Shown here: in pieces, positions 1-7,137 of the stretch | Layout of the letters: the number at the start of each line of letters is the position of its first letter | How positions within the stretch are numbered: position 1 is the first letter of the stretch | Source: an uncultured Collinsella sp. | GTDB taxonomy: Bacteria; Actinomycetota; Coriobacteriia; Coriobacteriales; Coriobacteriaceae | DNA: 22,023 bases | Assembly (NCBI GenBank): GCA_902495545.1 | Contig: CABUXM010000033.1 | Span: forward strand, 1-22,023 | Direction: 5' to 3' | Notes under the pieces: model-generated | Told to the model about the DNA's origin: nothing | Database searches by the model: none | The model's input: the letters and a program-made list of their open reading frames with translations, nothing else | Program-made: the position numbers and the translations under genes

Positions 1-662
1 AAGGCCACGCCTAAAAAGAGCACGCCGATGAACTTCTGTCCATCCTGCGCGCCATGCATAAAGCTCATGGCCGCGGCACTCGCGATCTGAGCGTATTTAA
101 AGAAGACATTGGCACGTCGCCTGTTGGCGGCGGCGAAAAGAATCGAGACGAGCTTGCACAGGACCCAGCCCATGACAAAGCCCAGGCCGATGGAGAGCGC
201 CAGGCCGTAGATGACCTTCATCCACTCGTGGACGTTGACGCTGCTCGCGCCGCCGAGGGCGATAGCGGCACCGGTCAGGCCGGCGATAAGGCTGTGGCTT
301 TGCGAGGTGGGGATGCCAAAACGCGACGCTGTGGCGCCGTAGACGACGATGGAGAAGAGTGCCGCGCACAGGCAGGCGAGCGCCATGGTACTGTTTCCGC
401 CAAAGTCGACAATATGGGAGATGGTGTTGGCGACGCTCGCGTTAAAGTGCGTCATGATGAGCACGCCGAGGAAGTTGAATGCGGCACTCATGAGAATGGC
501 GGCGCGGGCGGGCATGCAACGCGTAGTGACGCAGGTTGCGATGGCGTTGGGTGCGTCGGTCCATCCATTGACGAAGATGGCGCCGAGCGCGAGGATCACG
601 GTGACGGCAAGGACTGGGTTCGACACAAGTTGGCCGAGGAAGGTTGAGAACGTTACGTCCAT
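1..662 (-). CDS. PiT-family inorganic phosphate transporter (C-terminus outside window)
   Basis: This is the N-terminal 220 residues of an inner-membrane phosphate permease; the gene runs off the left edge. The PiT signature reads NGWTDAPNAIATC at residues 32-44. The duplicated second half begins with HGAQDGQKFIGV near residue 205, as expected for the two inverted halves of this family. Hydrophobic segments lie around 18-31, 48-62, 76-92 and 110-125. The family imports phosphate, or metal phosphate, using a proton or sodium gradient. I chose the ATG at 662 because the protein then starts just before the first membrane segment; the nearby GAGAAAG is only a weak ribosome binding site. A perfect AGGAGGTGA lies about 50 nt upstream (see findings). 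Family assignment is firm; the coupling ion is unknown. Confidence 0.93.
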   Translation of the reverse strand, partial: MDVTFSTFLGQLVSNPVLAVTVILALGAIFVNGWTDAPNAIATCVTTRCMPARAAILMSAAFNFLGVLIMTHFNASVANTISHIVDFGGNSTMALACLCAALFSIVVYGATASRFGIPTSQSHSLIAGLTGAAIALGGASSVNVHEWMKVIYGLALSIGLGFVMGWVLCKLVSILFAAANRRRANVFFKYAQIASAAAMSFMHGAQDGQKFIGVLFLGVA

Positions 663-792
663 ATATGGCTTTCTCGAAGTTTGCAGGCACGTTACAGAAA
701 CATGATAAATCGTATCACCTCCTGCGGGTTTCTTTACCGAGTTCTGATGGGAGCAGTGAATTTTTTGGCACTAAAATTGAATATTATCCCTG

Positions 793-821
793 TTGACCGC
801 GGGTGTTCTTTTTGCTAACAC
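793..821 (+). promoter_or_regulatory. Possible promoter for the small gene at 912
   Basis: TTGACC (793-798) is followed after 17 nt by TAACAC (816-821). The -35 box matches five of six consensus bases but the -10 box is poor. It would place transcription start near 828, about 85 nt before the gene. The rest of 663-911 shows no coding signal except the short leader on the minus strand described in the findings. Confidence 0.3.
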
Positions 822-911
822 GCCATGCGGACACATGCGATCGCTCCGACACCCCAAAACCACAGCCTGTTCGCTTTACAACATGCAAACATGCGTTCGA
901 TAATAGGAGGC

Positions 912-1250
912 ATGGAATATCGACAGACAGACGGCAAAACTCGGCGCGTGCACAAGCAGTATGTGGACGTCGTGGCTCGCATCCTCGCGGGCGGACAGGT
1001 TGTGCCGGTCACCGTCTGCTGGGTCGACGGCCGTTGTTTTACGATCGACGAAATTATCTCGACCACCGGGTTTGGCCTGACGGTTCACGGCATTCGTACG
1101 GCAACCTATAAGGTACGTTTTGGCGGACATGCGACCGAGTTGTATCTGGAGGACCAAACGCGTGAGCGGGCGGACGGCTCGCAGGCGCACGTGATGCGTT
1201 GGTGGGTCTGGGCTTTTGATCGTACGCTCGAGGGCGAGCGCCGCAGGTAA
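912..1250 (+). CDS. Small conserved protein of unknown function (112 aa)
   Basis: I do not recognise a named function. The protein has no signal peptide or membrane segment. It has a mixed beta-rich pattern: VDVVARI, then PVTVCWVDGRCFTIDEI, a glycine-rich turn, YKVRFGG, ELYLED and a C-terminal RWWVWAF. Its order (VDV...PV...W.DGR..ID...Y.V..G...LY.E...RW.V) resembles short uncharacterised proteins I associate with clostridia and actinobacteria, where the conserved W-DGR-ID core suggests a small beta barrel. The start is uncertain. AGGAGG at 905-910 lies only 1 nt before the ATG at 912, which is unusually tight. An in-frame ATG at 891 has no site. The gene stands alone ahead of the BI-1 gene, 79 nt away, and could be cotranscribed with it. 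Confidence 0.7.
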   Translation: MEYRQTDGKTRRVHKQYVDVVARILAGGQVVPVTVCWVDGRCFTIDEIISTTGFGLTVHGIRTATYKVRFGGHATELYLEDQTRERADGSQAHVMRWWVWAFDRTLEGERRR

Positions 1251-1329
1251 GAGCGCGCGGCATTCGGGTACAATGGCGGGAATCTTGTCACCTACGGCGC
1301 TGTTGTGGCGCTTTTTGAAAGGACGAAGT

Positions 1330-2025
1330 ATGAACGATATCCAGGGCTATCAGAACGGCCCCATCGAGACCGGCGCAAGCCGCGCCAAGGAGATGTCGCC
1401 GCGCGCGTACAATCTTGCCATGTCCGCCCTCATCTTCTTGGGCTTTTGCGCCATGGGCGCCGGCGCCTACTTTACGAGCACCATGGCGTTTGCCCGCATG
1501 ATGATGAGCGGCGCCGCCCTGCCACTGGTCTTTGGCTCGTTTATTTTAACCATCGTCGGCATGGTCATGATGTCGGCTGCTGCGGGCAAGCAGTCCGTGG
1601 GTCTGTCCCTTGTGGGCTACGTAATCTTTGCGAGTACCTTTGGCCTGACCGCGTCGTTTGGCCTTGCCAACTACGACCTGCCCACCATCAACACTGCCTT
1701 TATCGCCACGGCCGCCATCACCTTTGTCTTTGGCGCCTTGGGCGTGACGTTCCCCAAGTTTTTCCAGCGCGTATATGGCATCGGCTTTGGCATTCTGCTC
1801 GCCACTATTCTGGTTGAGATCGTGCTGATGTTTATGGGCGTCTCGCAGACCATCACCGACCTGATCGTGATCGTGGTGTTCGCCGGCTTTATTGGCTACG
1901 ACACCTATGTTGCCACGACGGTGCCGCCCACGCTGCCCAATGCGGTGCTCATGGCGTCCAATCTGTTCGTGGACATTATCAACGTGTTCCTGCGCATTCT
2001 GAACATCCTTGGTCGTCGCGACTAG
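1330..2025 (+). CDS. BAX inhibitor-1 / YetJ-YccA family membrane protein
   Basis: A 231-residue integral membrane protein of the Bax inhibitor-1 (UPF0005/LFG) family. Seven hydrophobic helices can be followed at roughly 28-50, 58-80, 85-107, 114-137, 143-165, 172-194 and 203-226, after a polar N-terminus of about 25 residues. Two buried aspartates stand at 191 (GYDTYV) and 215 (LFVDIIN). Their 24-residue spacing matches the diaspartyl pH sensor of the B. subtilis YetJ calcium-leak channel (Asp171/Asp195). The C-terminal LFVDIINVFLRILNILG is the usual family ending. GAAAGGA at 1317-1323 is a good ribosome binding site 6 nt before the ATG. An intrinsic terminator follows at 2075. A pH-dependent cation or calcium leak role is inferred from the family. 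Confidence 0.92.
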   Translation: MNDIQGYQNGPIETGASRAKEMSPRAYNLAMSALIFLGFCAMGAGAYFTSTMAFARMMMSGAALPLVFGSFILTIVGMVMMSAAAGKQSVGLSLVGYVIFASTFGLTASFGLANYDLPTINTAFIATAAITFVFGALGVTFPKFFQRVYGIGFGILLATILVEIVLMFMGVSQTITDLIVIVVFAGFIGYDTYVATTVPPTLPNAVLMASNLFVDIINVFLRILNILGRRD

Positions 2026-2074
2026 CGCGGGGGATTGCAGCGTTTCTTGTCGGACGCGGTAAAACGATGTGAAA

Positions 2075-2101
2075 GGCGGTCCTGCGGGGCCGTCTTTTTT
2101 G
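2075..2101 (+). terminator. Intrinsic terminator after the BI-1 gene
   Basis: GGCGGTCC (2075-2082) pairs with GGGCCGTC (2087-2094) around a TGCG loop, with two G-U pairs, and is followed by six T residues from 2095. It lies 50 nt after the stop codon. Confidence 0.85.
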
Positions 2102-2164
2102 TAGCGGCGGGGTATCATGGATGGGAAAAGCCGATAGCGGCAGCGACAGGAAAGGTGACCACTT

Positions 2165-3295
2165 ATGGCAGACGTCGACAACAGGAACCGTAACCGCAGG
2201 TCCAACCGAGCGGGTCAGCCCAATCCCAAGCGCGAGGCCCGTGCCAAGGCCGCCGAGCGCCATGTGGCGACTGTGTCCGAAGCGTTCGCCAAGGATATCG
2301 AGCGTTCGCTTGCCGGTGTTCGCGAGTTTGACGGCATGCCCGCCGGCTTTGTCGCGGCGATGAAGGCCAAGGTTCAGAAGGCAGCGGCTGCTGAGGAGCA
2401 AGCTGCCGAGGACGTCGAGGCCGCTGTCGATGTCGAGGTGGCGCCCGAGCCCGTCGAGGAGGCCACCGAAGCCGAGTCTGCGCCCGCCGAGGAGCCTGCG
2501 GAGACCGAGCCCGCGCCTGCTGAGGAGCCCGCTCCGGTTCTGCCCGAGGTCACCGTGCTCGATGCCTCCGCCACGCAGGCCATCTTGGACAACGGCCGCG
2601 GCTATGCGCAGTTCTGCGACATGGCTGTGCTCGCCTTTGCCTCGTTCACCAATCCGGGCGGTGGCTACATCCAGGGCTATCTGGGCCAGGAGGCCACGCT
2701 GTGCGCCGATTCGTATCTGTACAACGTCCTCGATAAGCAGCGTAAATGGTACGGTGAGAACCGTCGCCGCAACATCAACTGTGAGCTGTACCGCAACCGT
2801 GCGCTGGTGGTGCCCGCGGTGCGCTTCGACCGCAAGCATGTGCACGCCTATGCCGACGTGATCGTCGCCGCTGCACCCAACGCCAAGCGTGCTCGCCAGG
2901 AGTACCGCGTGAGCGACGATGCCTTGCTTGACGCCCTGCGCGACCGCATTCGCTTTGTGCTTGCTATCTGCGATGAGCTTGGCCGCGAGAAGCTCGTGCT
3001 GGGTGCTTGGGGCTGCGAGAACAACGGCTTTGACGCAGAGGCCGTGGCCGAGCTCTTCCGCAAGGAGCTCGCGTCGGGCGACTTCAAGGTCAAGCAGGTC
3101 TTCTTTGCCGTGCCCTCTACGCGCTGGGACGAGGACTTCGCCAAGTTCGAGCACGTGTTGGCAAACTTCCCTGAGCGCAACGAGGAGTCCTATGCTCAGG
3201 TTGCTGCCCGCGCCGCAGCCGCCCGTGCCGCCGAGCAGGCTCAGGCCGCTGCCGAGGATGACGAGGATGACGACGACTGGCGCAAGTACCTGTAA
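2165..3295 (+). CDS. TIGR02452/DUF2263-type PARG-like macrodomain protein with altered catalytic motif
   Basis: A 376-residue cytosolic protein. Residues 1-35 are basic (RNRNRRSNR). Residues about 75-135 are a low-complexity Ala/Pro/Glu linker. Residues about 135-340 form the domain, with VLDASATQAILDNG, FASFTNPGGGYIQGYLGQ, SYLYNVL, IVAAAPNA and LVLGAWGCENNGFD. The last residues are an acidic tail (EDDEDDDDW). The domain belongs to the bacterial poly(ADP-ribose) glycohydrolase-like macrodomains, which bind or hydrolyse ADP-ribose. The family catalytic loop is GGG-x(6-8)-QEE; here GGG (165-167) is followed by QEA (175-177), so the second glutamate, the catalytic one in characterised PARGs, is alanine. 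It may be an ADP-ribose reader instead of an eraser. AAAGGTGA at 2151-2158 supports the start. Its own terminator follows. Confidence 0.85.
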   Translation: MADVDNRNRNRRSNRAGQPNPKREARAKAAERHVATVSEAFAKDIERSLAGVREFDGMPAGFVAAMKAKVQKAAAAEEQAAEDVEAAVDVEVAPEPVEEATEAESAPAEEPAETEPAPAEEPAPVLPEVTVLDASATQAILDNGRGYAQFCDMAVLAFASFTNPGGGYIQGYLGQEATLCADSYLYNVLDKQRKWYGENRRRNINCELYRNRALVVPAVRFDRKHVHAYADVIVAAAPNAKRARQEYRVSDDALLDALRDRIRFVLAICDELGREKLVLGAWGCENNGFDAEAVAELFRKELASGDFKVKQVFFAVPSTRWDEDFAKFEHVLANFPERNEESYAQVAARAAAARAAEQAQAAAEDDEDDDDWRKYL

Positions 3296-3323
3296 GCGGT
3301 GCGCGCGATGTGATATGCCAAGC

Positions 3324-3354
3324 CGACGGGAGGGGTTGCCCCCGTCGTCTTTTT
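3324..3354 (+). terminator. Intrinsic terminator after the PARG-like gene
   Basis: CGACGGG (3324-3330) pairs with CCCGTCG (3341-3347) around a 10-nt loop, followed by TCTTTTT. It ends 20 nt before the next gene, so the SGNH gene probably depends on read-through or on a promoter inside this gap. Confidence 0.8.
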
Positions 3355-3373
3355 ACTGAATGAGGAGCTCAAG

Positions 3374-4033
3374 ATGAAAAACGTTCTGTGCTTTGGTGAC
3401 AGTAACACCTATGGCTATGATCCGGCGGGTATGCGCGACGGCACCGCAGTGCGCTATGCGCAGGATGTGCGCTGGTGTGGCGTGGCGCAGCGTGATCTGG
3501 GCGAGGGCTGGCATGTGATTGAGGAGGGGCTCAACGGCCGCACGACGGTGCGCGACGACATGTGCCATCTGGACACCAACCTCAACGGTATTCGCGCGCT
3601 TCCGATGCTGCTCGAGGCCCATAAGCCGCTGGACGCCATTGTGATCATGCTGGGCACCAACGACTGTAAGACGGTCTTTAACGTGACAGCTTCCGATATC
3701 GCCCGTGGCGCCATGGCGCTGATTCGCGCCGTCCGCGCGTTTCCGTGGACCGACGCTGCGCCTTGCCCGCGCATCCTGCTGATGGCTCCTATCAAGATCA
3801 AGCCGCAGATCGCCGATGTGTATATGACCGACTTTGACGAGCATTCCGTTGAGGCATCTGAGCATTTTGGCGAGTACTATGCGCACGTGGCCGAGCAGTT
3901 TGGCTGCGACTTTTTGGATGCCGCCGAGTTTGCCGAGCCGGGCGATATCGACTATCTGCATATGATGCCCGAAAGCCACGAGAGCCTGGGTCACGCCGTG
4001 GCAGCCAAGCTCAAAGAGATGCTCGGTGAGTAG
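3374..4033 (+). CDS. SGNH/GDSL-type hydrolase (arylesterase-like)
   Basis: A 219-residue soluble esterase of the SGNH superfamily. Block I is CFGDSNTYGY with nucleophile Ser10. The block II glycine lies in EEGLNGRTT. Block III is MLGTNDCKT with Asn96. Block V is D193-Y-L-H196, the catalytic Asp-His pair. The spacing and the phrases VRWCGV, VIEEGLNGRTT and IMLGTND are very like the Mycobacterium smegmatis acyltransferase/arylesterase MsAcT, so an intracellular carboxyl-ester hydrolase or acyltransferase is likely. The physiological substrate is unknown. There is no signal peptide. AGGAG at 3363-3367 sits 6 nt before the ATG. A strong hairpin terminator begins 12 nt after the stop. Confidence 0.9.
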   Translation: MKNVLCFGDSNTYGYDPAGMRDGTAVRYAQDVRWCGVAQRDLGEGWHVIEEGLNGRTTVRDDMCHLDTNLNGIRALPMLLEAHKPLDAIVIMLGTNDCKTVFNVTASDIARGAMALIRAVRAFPWTDAAPCPRILLMAPIKIKPQIADVYMTDFDEHSVEASEHFGEYYAHVAEQFGCDFLDAAEFAEPGDIDYLHMMPESHESLGHAVAAKLKEMLGE

Positions 4034-4045
4034 CACGCCCCCAAG

Positions 4046-4082
4046 CCACCGCAAAGGGGACAGGCGCCTTTGCGGTGGTTTT
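4046..4082 (+). terminator. Terminator hairpin containing a 27-nt palindromic repeat (copy 1)
   Basis: CCACCGCAAAGG (4046-4057) pairs with CCTTTGCGGTGG (4067-4078), giving 12 perfect pairs around a 9-nt loop GGACAGGCG, followed by TTTT. It follows the SGNH gene by 12 nt. The core 4049-4075 recurs in inverted orientation at 4745-4771 with one mismatch (see findings). Confidence 0.85.
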
Positions 4083-4112
4083 GCCCGGGTAAACGAACGG
4101 ATTGGCTGCCAT

Positions 4113-4724
4113 ATGGGCATGGACGAGCTCATCGACCTCTTTGCCGAGGGCGATGAGCTCGTCTCCAATACCGCTTTTGAGGATTTGGATCTTGCCTACG
4201 ACGTGGCGAACGGCGCGACCTTCGATGGCGTTGTGTTCCGATCTTGCGAGTTCGATAGCGTTGACTGGAGCGGCTCGACGTTTCGCGACGTGGTGTTTCG
4301 CGGTTGCCGCTTTATCCGCTGCAACATGGAAGGCTGCTGGCTCAGCCGCTGCGACTTCGTTGACTGTTCGGCACCGGGACTCAACTTGCTCAAGGCGCGC
4401 CTGTCGAGCGTGTCGTTTGGATCGTGCGATTTGAGCTATGCGAACCTTTCGGAGGGACGCATTGGCCCCATGGCTGCGCGTGACACGCGTTTGACCGAGG
4501 CCGCACTCCAGGGGGCAAAGCTGGGGCAATTGCGCTTGGACGGCTGCGACCTGACGCGAATCGATGTGTTCAAGACGCCGCTTTCCGGCGTGGATGTATC
4601 GCGATGCGCGTTCGCGGCCCCTGTCATCTCGGGCGACTACCGTGAGCTGCGGGGCCTGACGGTCAATGCCGAGCAGGCACTTGCGCTCTCGGGTTTGTTG
4701 GGAATTCAACTCGCCGACGGCTAG
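4113..4724 (+). CDS. Pentapeptide-repeat protein
   Basis: A 203-residue protein made mostly of five-residue repeats of the A(D/N)LxX type. Examples are VFRSCEF, TFRDVVF, CRFIRCN, CDFVDC, LNLLKARL, CDLSYANLSEG, AALQGAKL and LRLDGCDL. These predict a right-handed quadrilateral beta-helix. Family members have varied roles, including DNA-mimic protection of gyrase; nothing here fixes the role. The repeats are rich in Cys and Phe at central positions. The start is uncertain between ATG 4113 and ATG 4119 because no clear ribosome binding site precedes either. Frames starting earlier would run through the upstream terminator hairpin. The gene stands alone between two inverted palindromes and could be a separately acquired unit. 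Confidence 0.85.
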   Translation: MGMDELIDLFAEGDELVSNTAFEDLDLAYDVANGATFDGVVFRSCEFDSVDWSGSTFRDVVFRGCRFIRCNMEGCWLSRCDFVDCSAPGLNLLKARLSSVSFGSCDLSYANLSEGRIGPMAARDTRLTEAALQGAKLGQLRLDGCDLTRIDVFKTPLSGVDVSRCAFAAPVISGDYRELRGLTVNAEQALALSGLLGIQLADG

Positions 4725-4736
4725 ACGTCAAAAAGG

Positions 4737-4778
4737 AAAAACCGCCGCAAAGGTGCCTGTCCCCTTTGCGGCGGTTTT
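4737..4778. terminator. Bidirectional terminator with inverted repeat copy 2
   Basis: CCGCCGCAAAGG (4742-4753) pairs with CCTTTGCGGCGG (4763-4774) around loop TGCCTGTCC, with flanking A and T runs that extend the stem and give U-tracts on both strands. It lies between the convergent pentapeptide and thiD genes and can serve both. The core is the reverse complement of the hairpin at 4049-4075 with one base changed. Confidence 0.88.
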
Positions 4779-4790
4779 GGGCTGCGAATC

Positions 4791-5621
4791 TTAATACTGC
4801 CACATGTGGTTGACGGGGCCGGAGCCTTTGCCCATGTCAAAGCCGGCGGCGAGAGCGCCGGTTAGGTAGGCCTTGCCGGCGTTGACGGCGTCGGCAAGAT
4901 CCATGCCCTGGGCCAGCGCGCAGGCGATGGCGGACGAGAGCGTGCAGCCGGTGCCGTGCGTGTTGTCGGTCTCGATGCGCTTGTGGCGGAACCACGTGGT
5001 GAGCGGATCGCCCAGATGGTTGCCCTCGTCATCGAGTGGCGCGGGTTCGGCCAATACATCGTTGGCCTCGTTGACAAGATGCCCACCCTTAACGAGGGAT
5101 GCGCAACTAAAGCGGCGGGTGAGGAGCATGGCAGCATTTTGCTGTGTGCGCTCGGAGTCGACCTCGTAGTCGAGCAGGGCCATGGCCTCGGGAATATTGG
5201 GCGTGATGACGGTTGCTAGTGGGAACAGGCGGCGGGTGAGCGCCTCGGCGGCATCTTCGGCAATCAGCCGTGCGCCCGAGGTGGCTACCATGACGGGGTC
5301 GACGACCACGTTTGTCGCGTTCCAGGCGCTCAGGCGGTCGGCGATAACCTCGATAATCTCGGCAGAGGAAACCATGCCGATCTTGACGGCGCTGGGGCGG
5401 ATATCGTCAAATACGGCGTCGATCTGCGCAGCGACAATATTCGGGGAGATATTCTGCACGGCGGTGACACCGAGCGTGTTTTGTGCGGTGATGGCGGTGA
5501 TGGCCGTCTCGGCATACAGGCGGTGCGCCGTGATGGTCTTGATGTCGGCCTGAATGCCGGCGCCACCGCTGGAATCGGATCCTGCGATGGACAGGACGGC
5601 AGGTACCTTACTGCGATCCAT
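4791..5621 (-). CDS. thiD: Hydroxymethylpyrimidine / phosphomethylpyrimidine kinase ThiD
   Basis: A 276-residue ribokinase-fold enzyme. It phosphorylates 4-amino-5-hydroxymethyl-2-methylpyrimidine and then its monophosphate to give the pyrophosphate used in thiamine synthesis. The N-terminal substrate motif is SIAGSDSSGGAGIQADIKT. Central landmarks are AITAQNT, VKIGMVSS and VVDPVMVATSG. The C-terminal anion-hole motif NTHGTGCTLSSAIA carries the catalytic cysteine. Length matches the stand-alone ThiD family of about 265 residues. AAGGGAG sits 5 nt before the ATG. It lies downstream of thiC on the same strand, 178 nt away. ThiC makes the substrate monophosphate, so the pair forms the pyrimidine branch. 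No thiE fusion is present. Confidence 0.96.
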   Translation of the reverse strand: MDRSKVPAVLSIAGSDSSGGAGIQADIKTITAHRLYAETAITAITAQNTLGVTAVQNISPNIVAAQIDAVFDDIRPSAVKIGMVSSAEIIEVIADRLSAWNATNVVVDPVMVATSGARLIAEDAAEALTRRLFPLATVITPNIPEAMALLDYEVDSERTQQNAAMLLTRRFSCASLVKGGHLVNEANDVLAEPAPLDDEGNHLGDPLTTWFRHKRIETDNTHGTGCTLSSAIACALAQGMDLADAVNAGKAYLTGALAAGFDMGKGSGPVNHMWQY

Positions 5622-5671
5622 GTTTGCTCCCTTGTTCGGTCGGAATCAAATGGGTCTTTAAACCAGCATTA

Positions 5672-5708
5672 TAAAGATGCCCGGGCCGACTCTATGTCGA
5701 ACCCGGGC
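5672..5708 (-). terminator. Hairpin in the thiC-thiD gap, likely thiC terminator
   Basis: GCCCGGG (5679-5685) pairs with CCCGGGC (5702-5708), with an inner CGAC/GTCG stem and a 5-nt loop. On the minus strand it is followed by ATCTTTATAATG, a moderate U-tract. A TATAAT at 5673-5668 on the minus strand could instead be a -10 box for thiD, but no -35 box stands at the right distance. A second short inverted repeat (CGTCAA/TTGACG) lies at 5749-5763. Confidence 0.6.
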
Positions 5709-5799
5709 GGGCGATGCAATCTTTACGCAAATGTAAGCAAATGTTCGCACGTCAACAATTGACGAACACCATGTTACCGATTGTTGCTCCGGTGACGCG

Positions 5800-7134
5800 T
5801 TAGTCCTCCATGCCGAGGTCGATCGTCGTGCCTTCGAACACCTTGTTAACGGTGCGGACGGCGCACATCTTGCCGCACATGGTGCAGGTGCCCTCGGTGG
5901 CGGCGGGGGATTCTTCGTAGCGTTTCTTGCCGGTGACCGGGTCGAGAGCACACTTCCACATGGCATCCCAGTCGAGCTTGCGGCGTGCCTGGCCCATCTT
6001 GTCGTCCATGTCGCGGGCGTGCGGCACCTTCTTGGCGATATCGGCGGCGTGCGCGGCAATCTTGGTGGCCATGAGGCCATCGAGCACGTCCTGGGCGTTG
6101 GGCAAACACAGGTGCTCGGCCGGCGTTACATAGCACAGGAAGTCGGCGCCGGAGCTCGCGGAGATGGCGCCGCCGATGGCGGCGGTGATGTGGTCGTAGC
6201 CCACGCCGATATCGGTCACCAGCGGCCCGAGCACATAGAACGGGGCGTTGTGGCACAGGCGCTTCTGCAGTTTCATGTTGGCGGCGATCTCGTCGAGTGC
6301 CATGTGACCCGGGCCCTCGACCATGACCTGGACGCCGGCGGCCCAGGCGCGCTTGCACAGCTTGCCCAGCTCGATCATCTCAGCGGTTTCGGTGGCGTCG
6401 TTGGAGTCGTAGAGGCAGCCCGGGCGGCAGGAGTCGCCGAGCGAAATCGTCACGTCGTACTCGTGGCAGATTTCGAGCAGCTCGTCAAAGTACTCGTAGA
6501 AGGGGTTTTCGTTGCCGGTGACCTCCATCCAGCCAAACAGCAGCGAGCCGCCGCGGCTGACGATGTTCATCAGGCGGCCGGTCTCCTTAAAGGTCTTCGT
6601 GACCGACTTGTTGATGCCGCAGTGGATGGTCATAAAGTCCACGCCGTCCTCGGCGTGCGCGCGCACGACCTCGAACAGGTCGTCCTTGGTAAGCTTGACC
6701 AGCGGCTTTTCCAAGTAGCCGATGGCGTCGTACATGGGGACGGTGCCTACCATGAGCGGCGTCTCGTCGATGAGCTGCTGGCGGAACTGGCGCGTCTTGC
6801 CCGAGTTGGAGAGGTCCATGATGGCGTCGGCGCCAAAGTCCTCGGCGATCTTGACCTTCTTCCACTCCTCGGCGGCATCGGCCTTATCGCCCGAGATGCC
6901 CAGGTTGACGTTGACCTTGGTGGACAGGCCCTCGCCGACACCAAAGGCGCGCATGCCCTTTTTGATATGCACGATGTTGGCGGGGATGGCGATTCGGCCG
7001 TCGGCCACGCGCTCGCGGATGTACTCGGGGTCGCGATGCTCGCGCTCGGCAACCTCCTTCATCTGCGGCGTAATCTGCCCGGCACGGGCGAAGTCAATTT
7101 GCGTGACGAGCTTGGGCTCGGTCTGTGTGCTCAT
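5800..7134 (-). CDS. thiC: Phosphomethylpyrimidine synthase ThiC (short form)
   Basis: A 444-residue radical SAM enzyme that rearranges aminoimidazole ribotide into hydroxymethylpyrimidine phosphate, the pyrimidine of thiamine. Recognisable blocks are MDLSNSG, MVGTVPMYDAIGYL, DFMTIHCGINK, SRGGSLLFGWM, YDVTISLGDSCRPGC, MVEGPGHM and YVLGPLVTDIGVGYDHI. The Fe-S cluster motif near the C-terminus reads CTMCGKMC, that is C-x2-C-x3-C; the long E. coli-type enzyme has C-x2-C-x4-C. The length is that of the short anaerobe/archaeal form without the N-terminal extension. I prefer the ATG at 7134 over an in-frame ATG at 7158 because GAAGGGAG stands 8 nt before it. That site is inside a TPP riboswitch, so thiamine pyrophosphate should repress translation. 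Confidence 0.97.
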   Translation of the reverse strand: MSTQTEPKLVTQIDFARAGQITPQMKEVAEREHRDPEYIRERVADGRIAIPANIVHIKKGMRAFGVGEGLSTKVNVNLGISGDKADAAEEWKKVKIAEDFGADAIMDLSNSGKTRQFRQQLIDETPLMVGTVPMYDAIGYLEKPLVKLTKDDLFEVVRAHAEDGVDFMTIHCGINKSVTKTFKETGRLMNIVSRGGSLLFGWMEVTGNENPFYEYFDELLEICHEYDVTISLGDSCRPGCLYDSNDATETAEMIELGKLCKRAWAAGVQVMVEGPGHMALDEIAANMKLQKRLCHNAPFYVLGPLVTDIGVGYDHITAAIGGAISASSGADFLCYVTPAEHLCLPNAQDVLDGLMATKIAAHAADIAKKVPHARDMDDKMGQARRKLDWDAMWKCALDPVTGKKRYEESPAATEGTCTMCGKMCAVRTVNKVFEGTTIDLGMED

Positions 7135-7137
7135 TGG

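Noticed and set aside
1979..3154. A 391-codon minus-strand frame opposite the PARG-like gene
   Set aside because: Repetitive Leu/Gly/His-rich antisense translation; the plus-strand product has clear family motifs.
4026..4112. N-terminal extension of the pentapeptide protein from ATG 4026
   Set aside because: It would be translated through the terminator hairpin of the preceding gene and overlap that gene's stop; ATG 4113 gives the normal start of the repeat fold.
5668..5673. TATAAT on the minus strand as a thiD -10 box
   Set aside because: No -35 box stands at 16-18 nt, and the T-rich stretch is equally explained as the U-tract of the thiC terminator; kept only as a remark.
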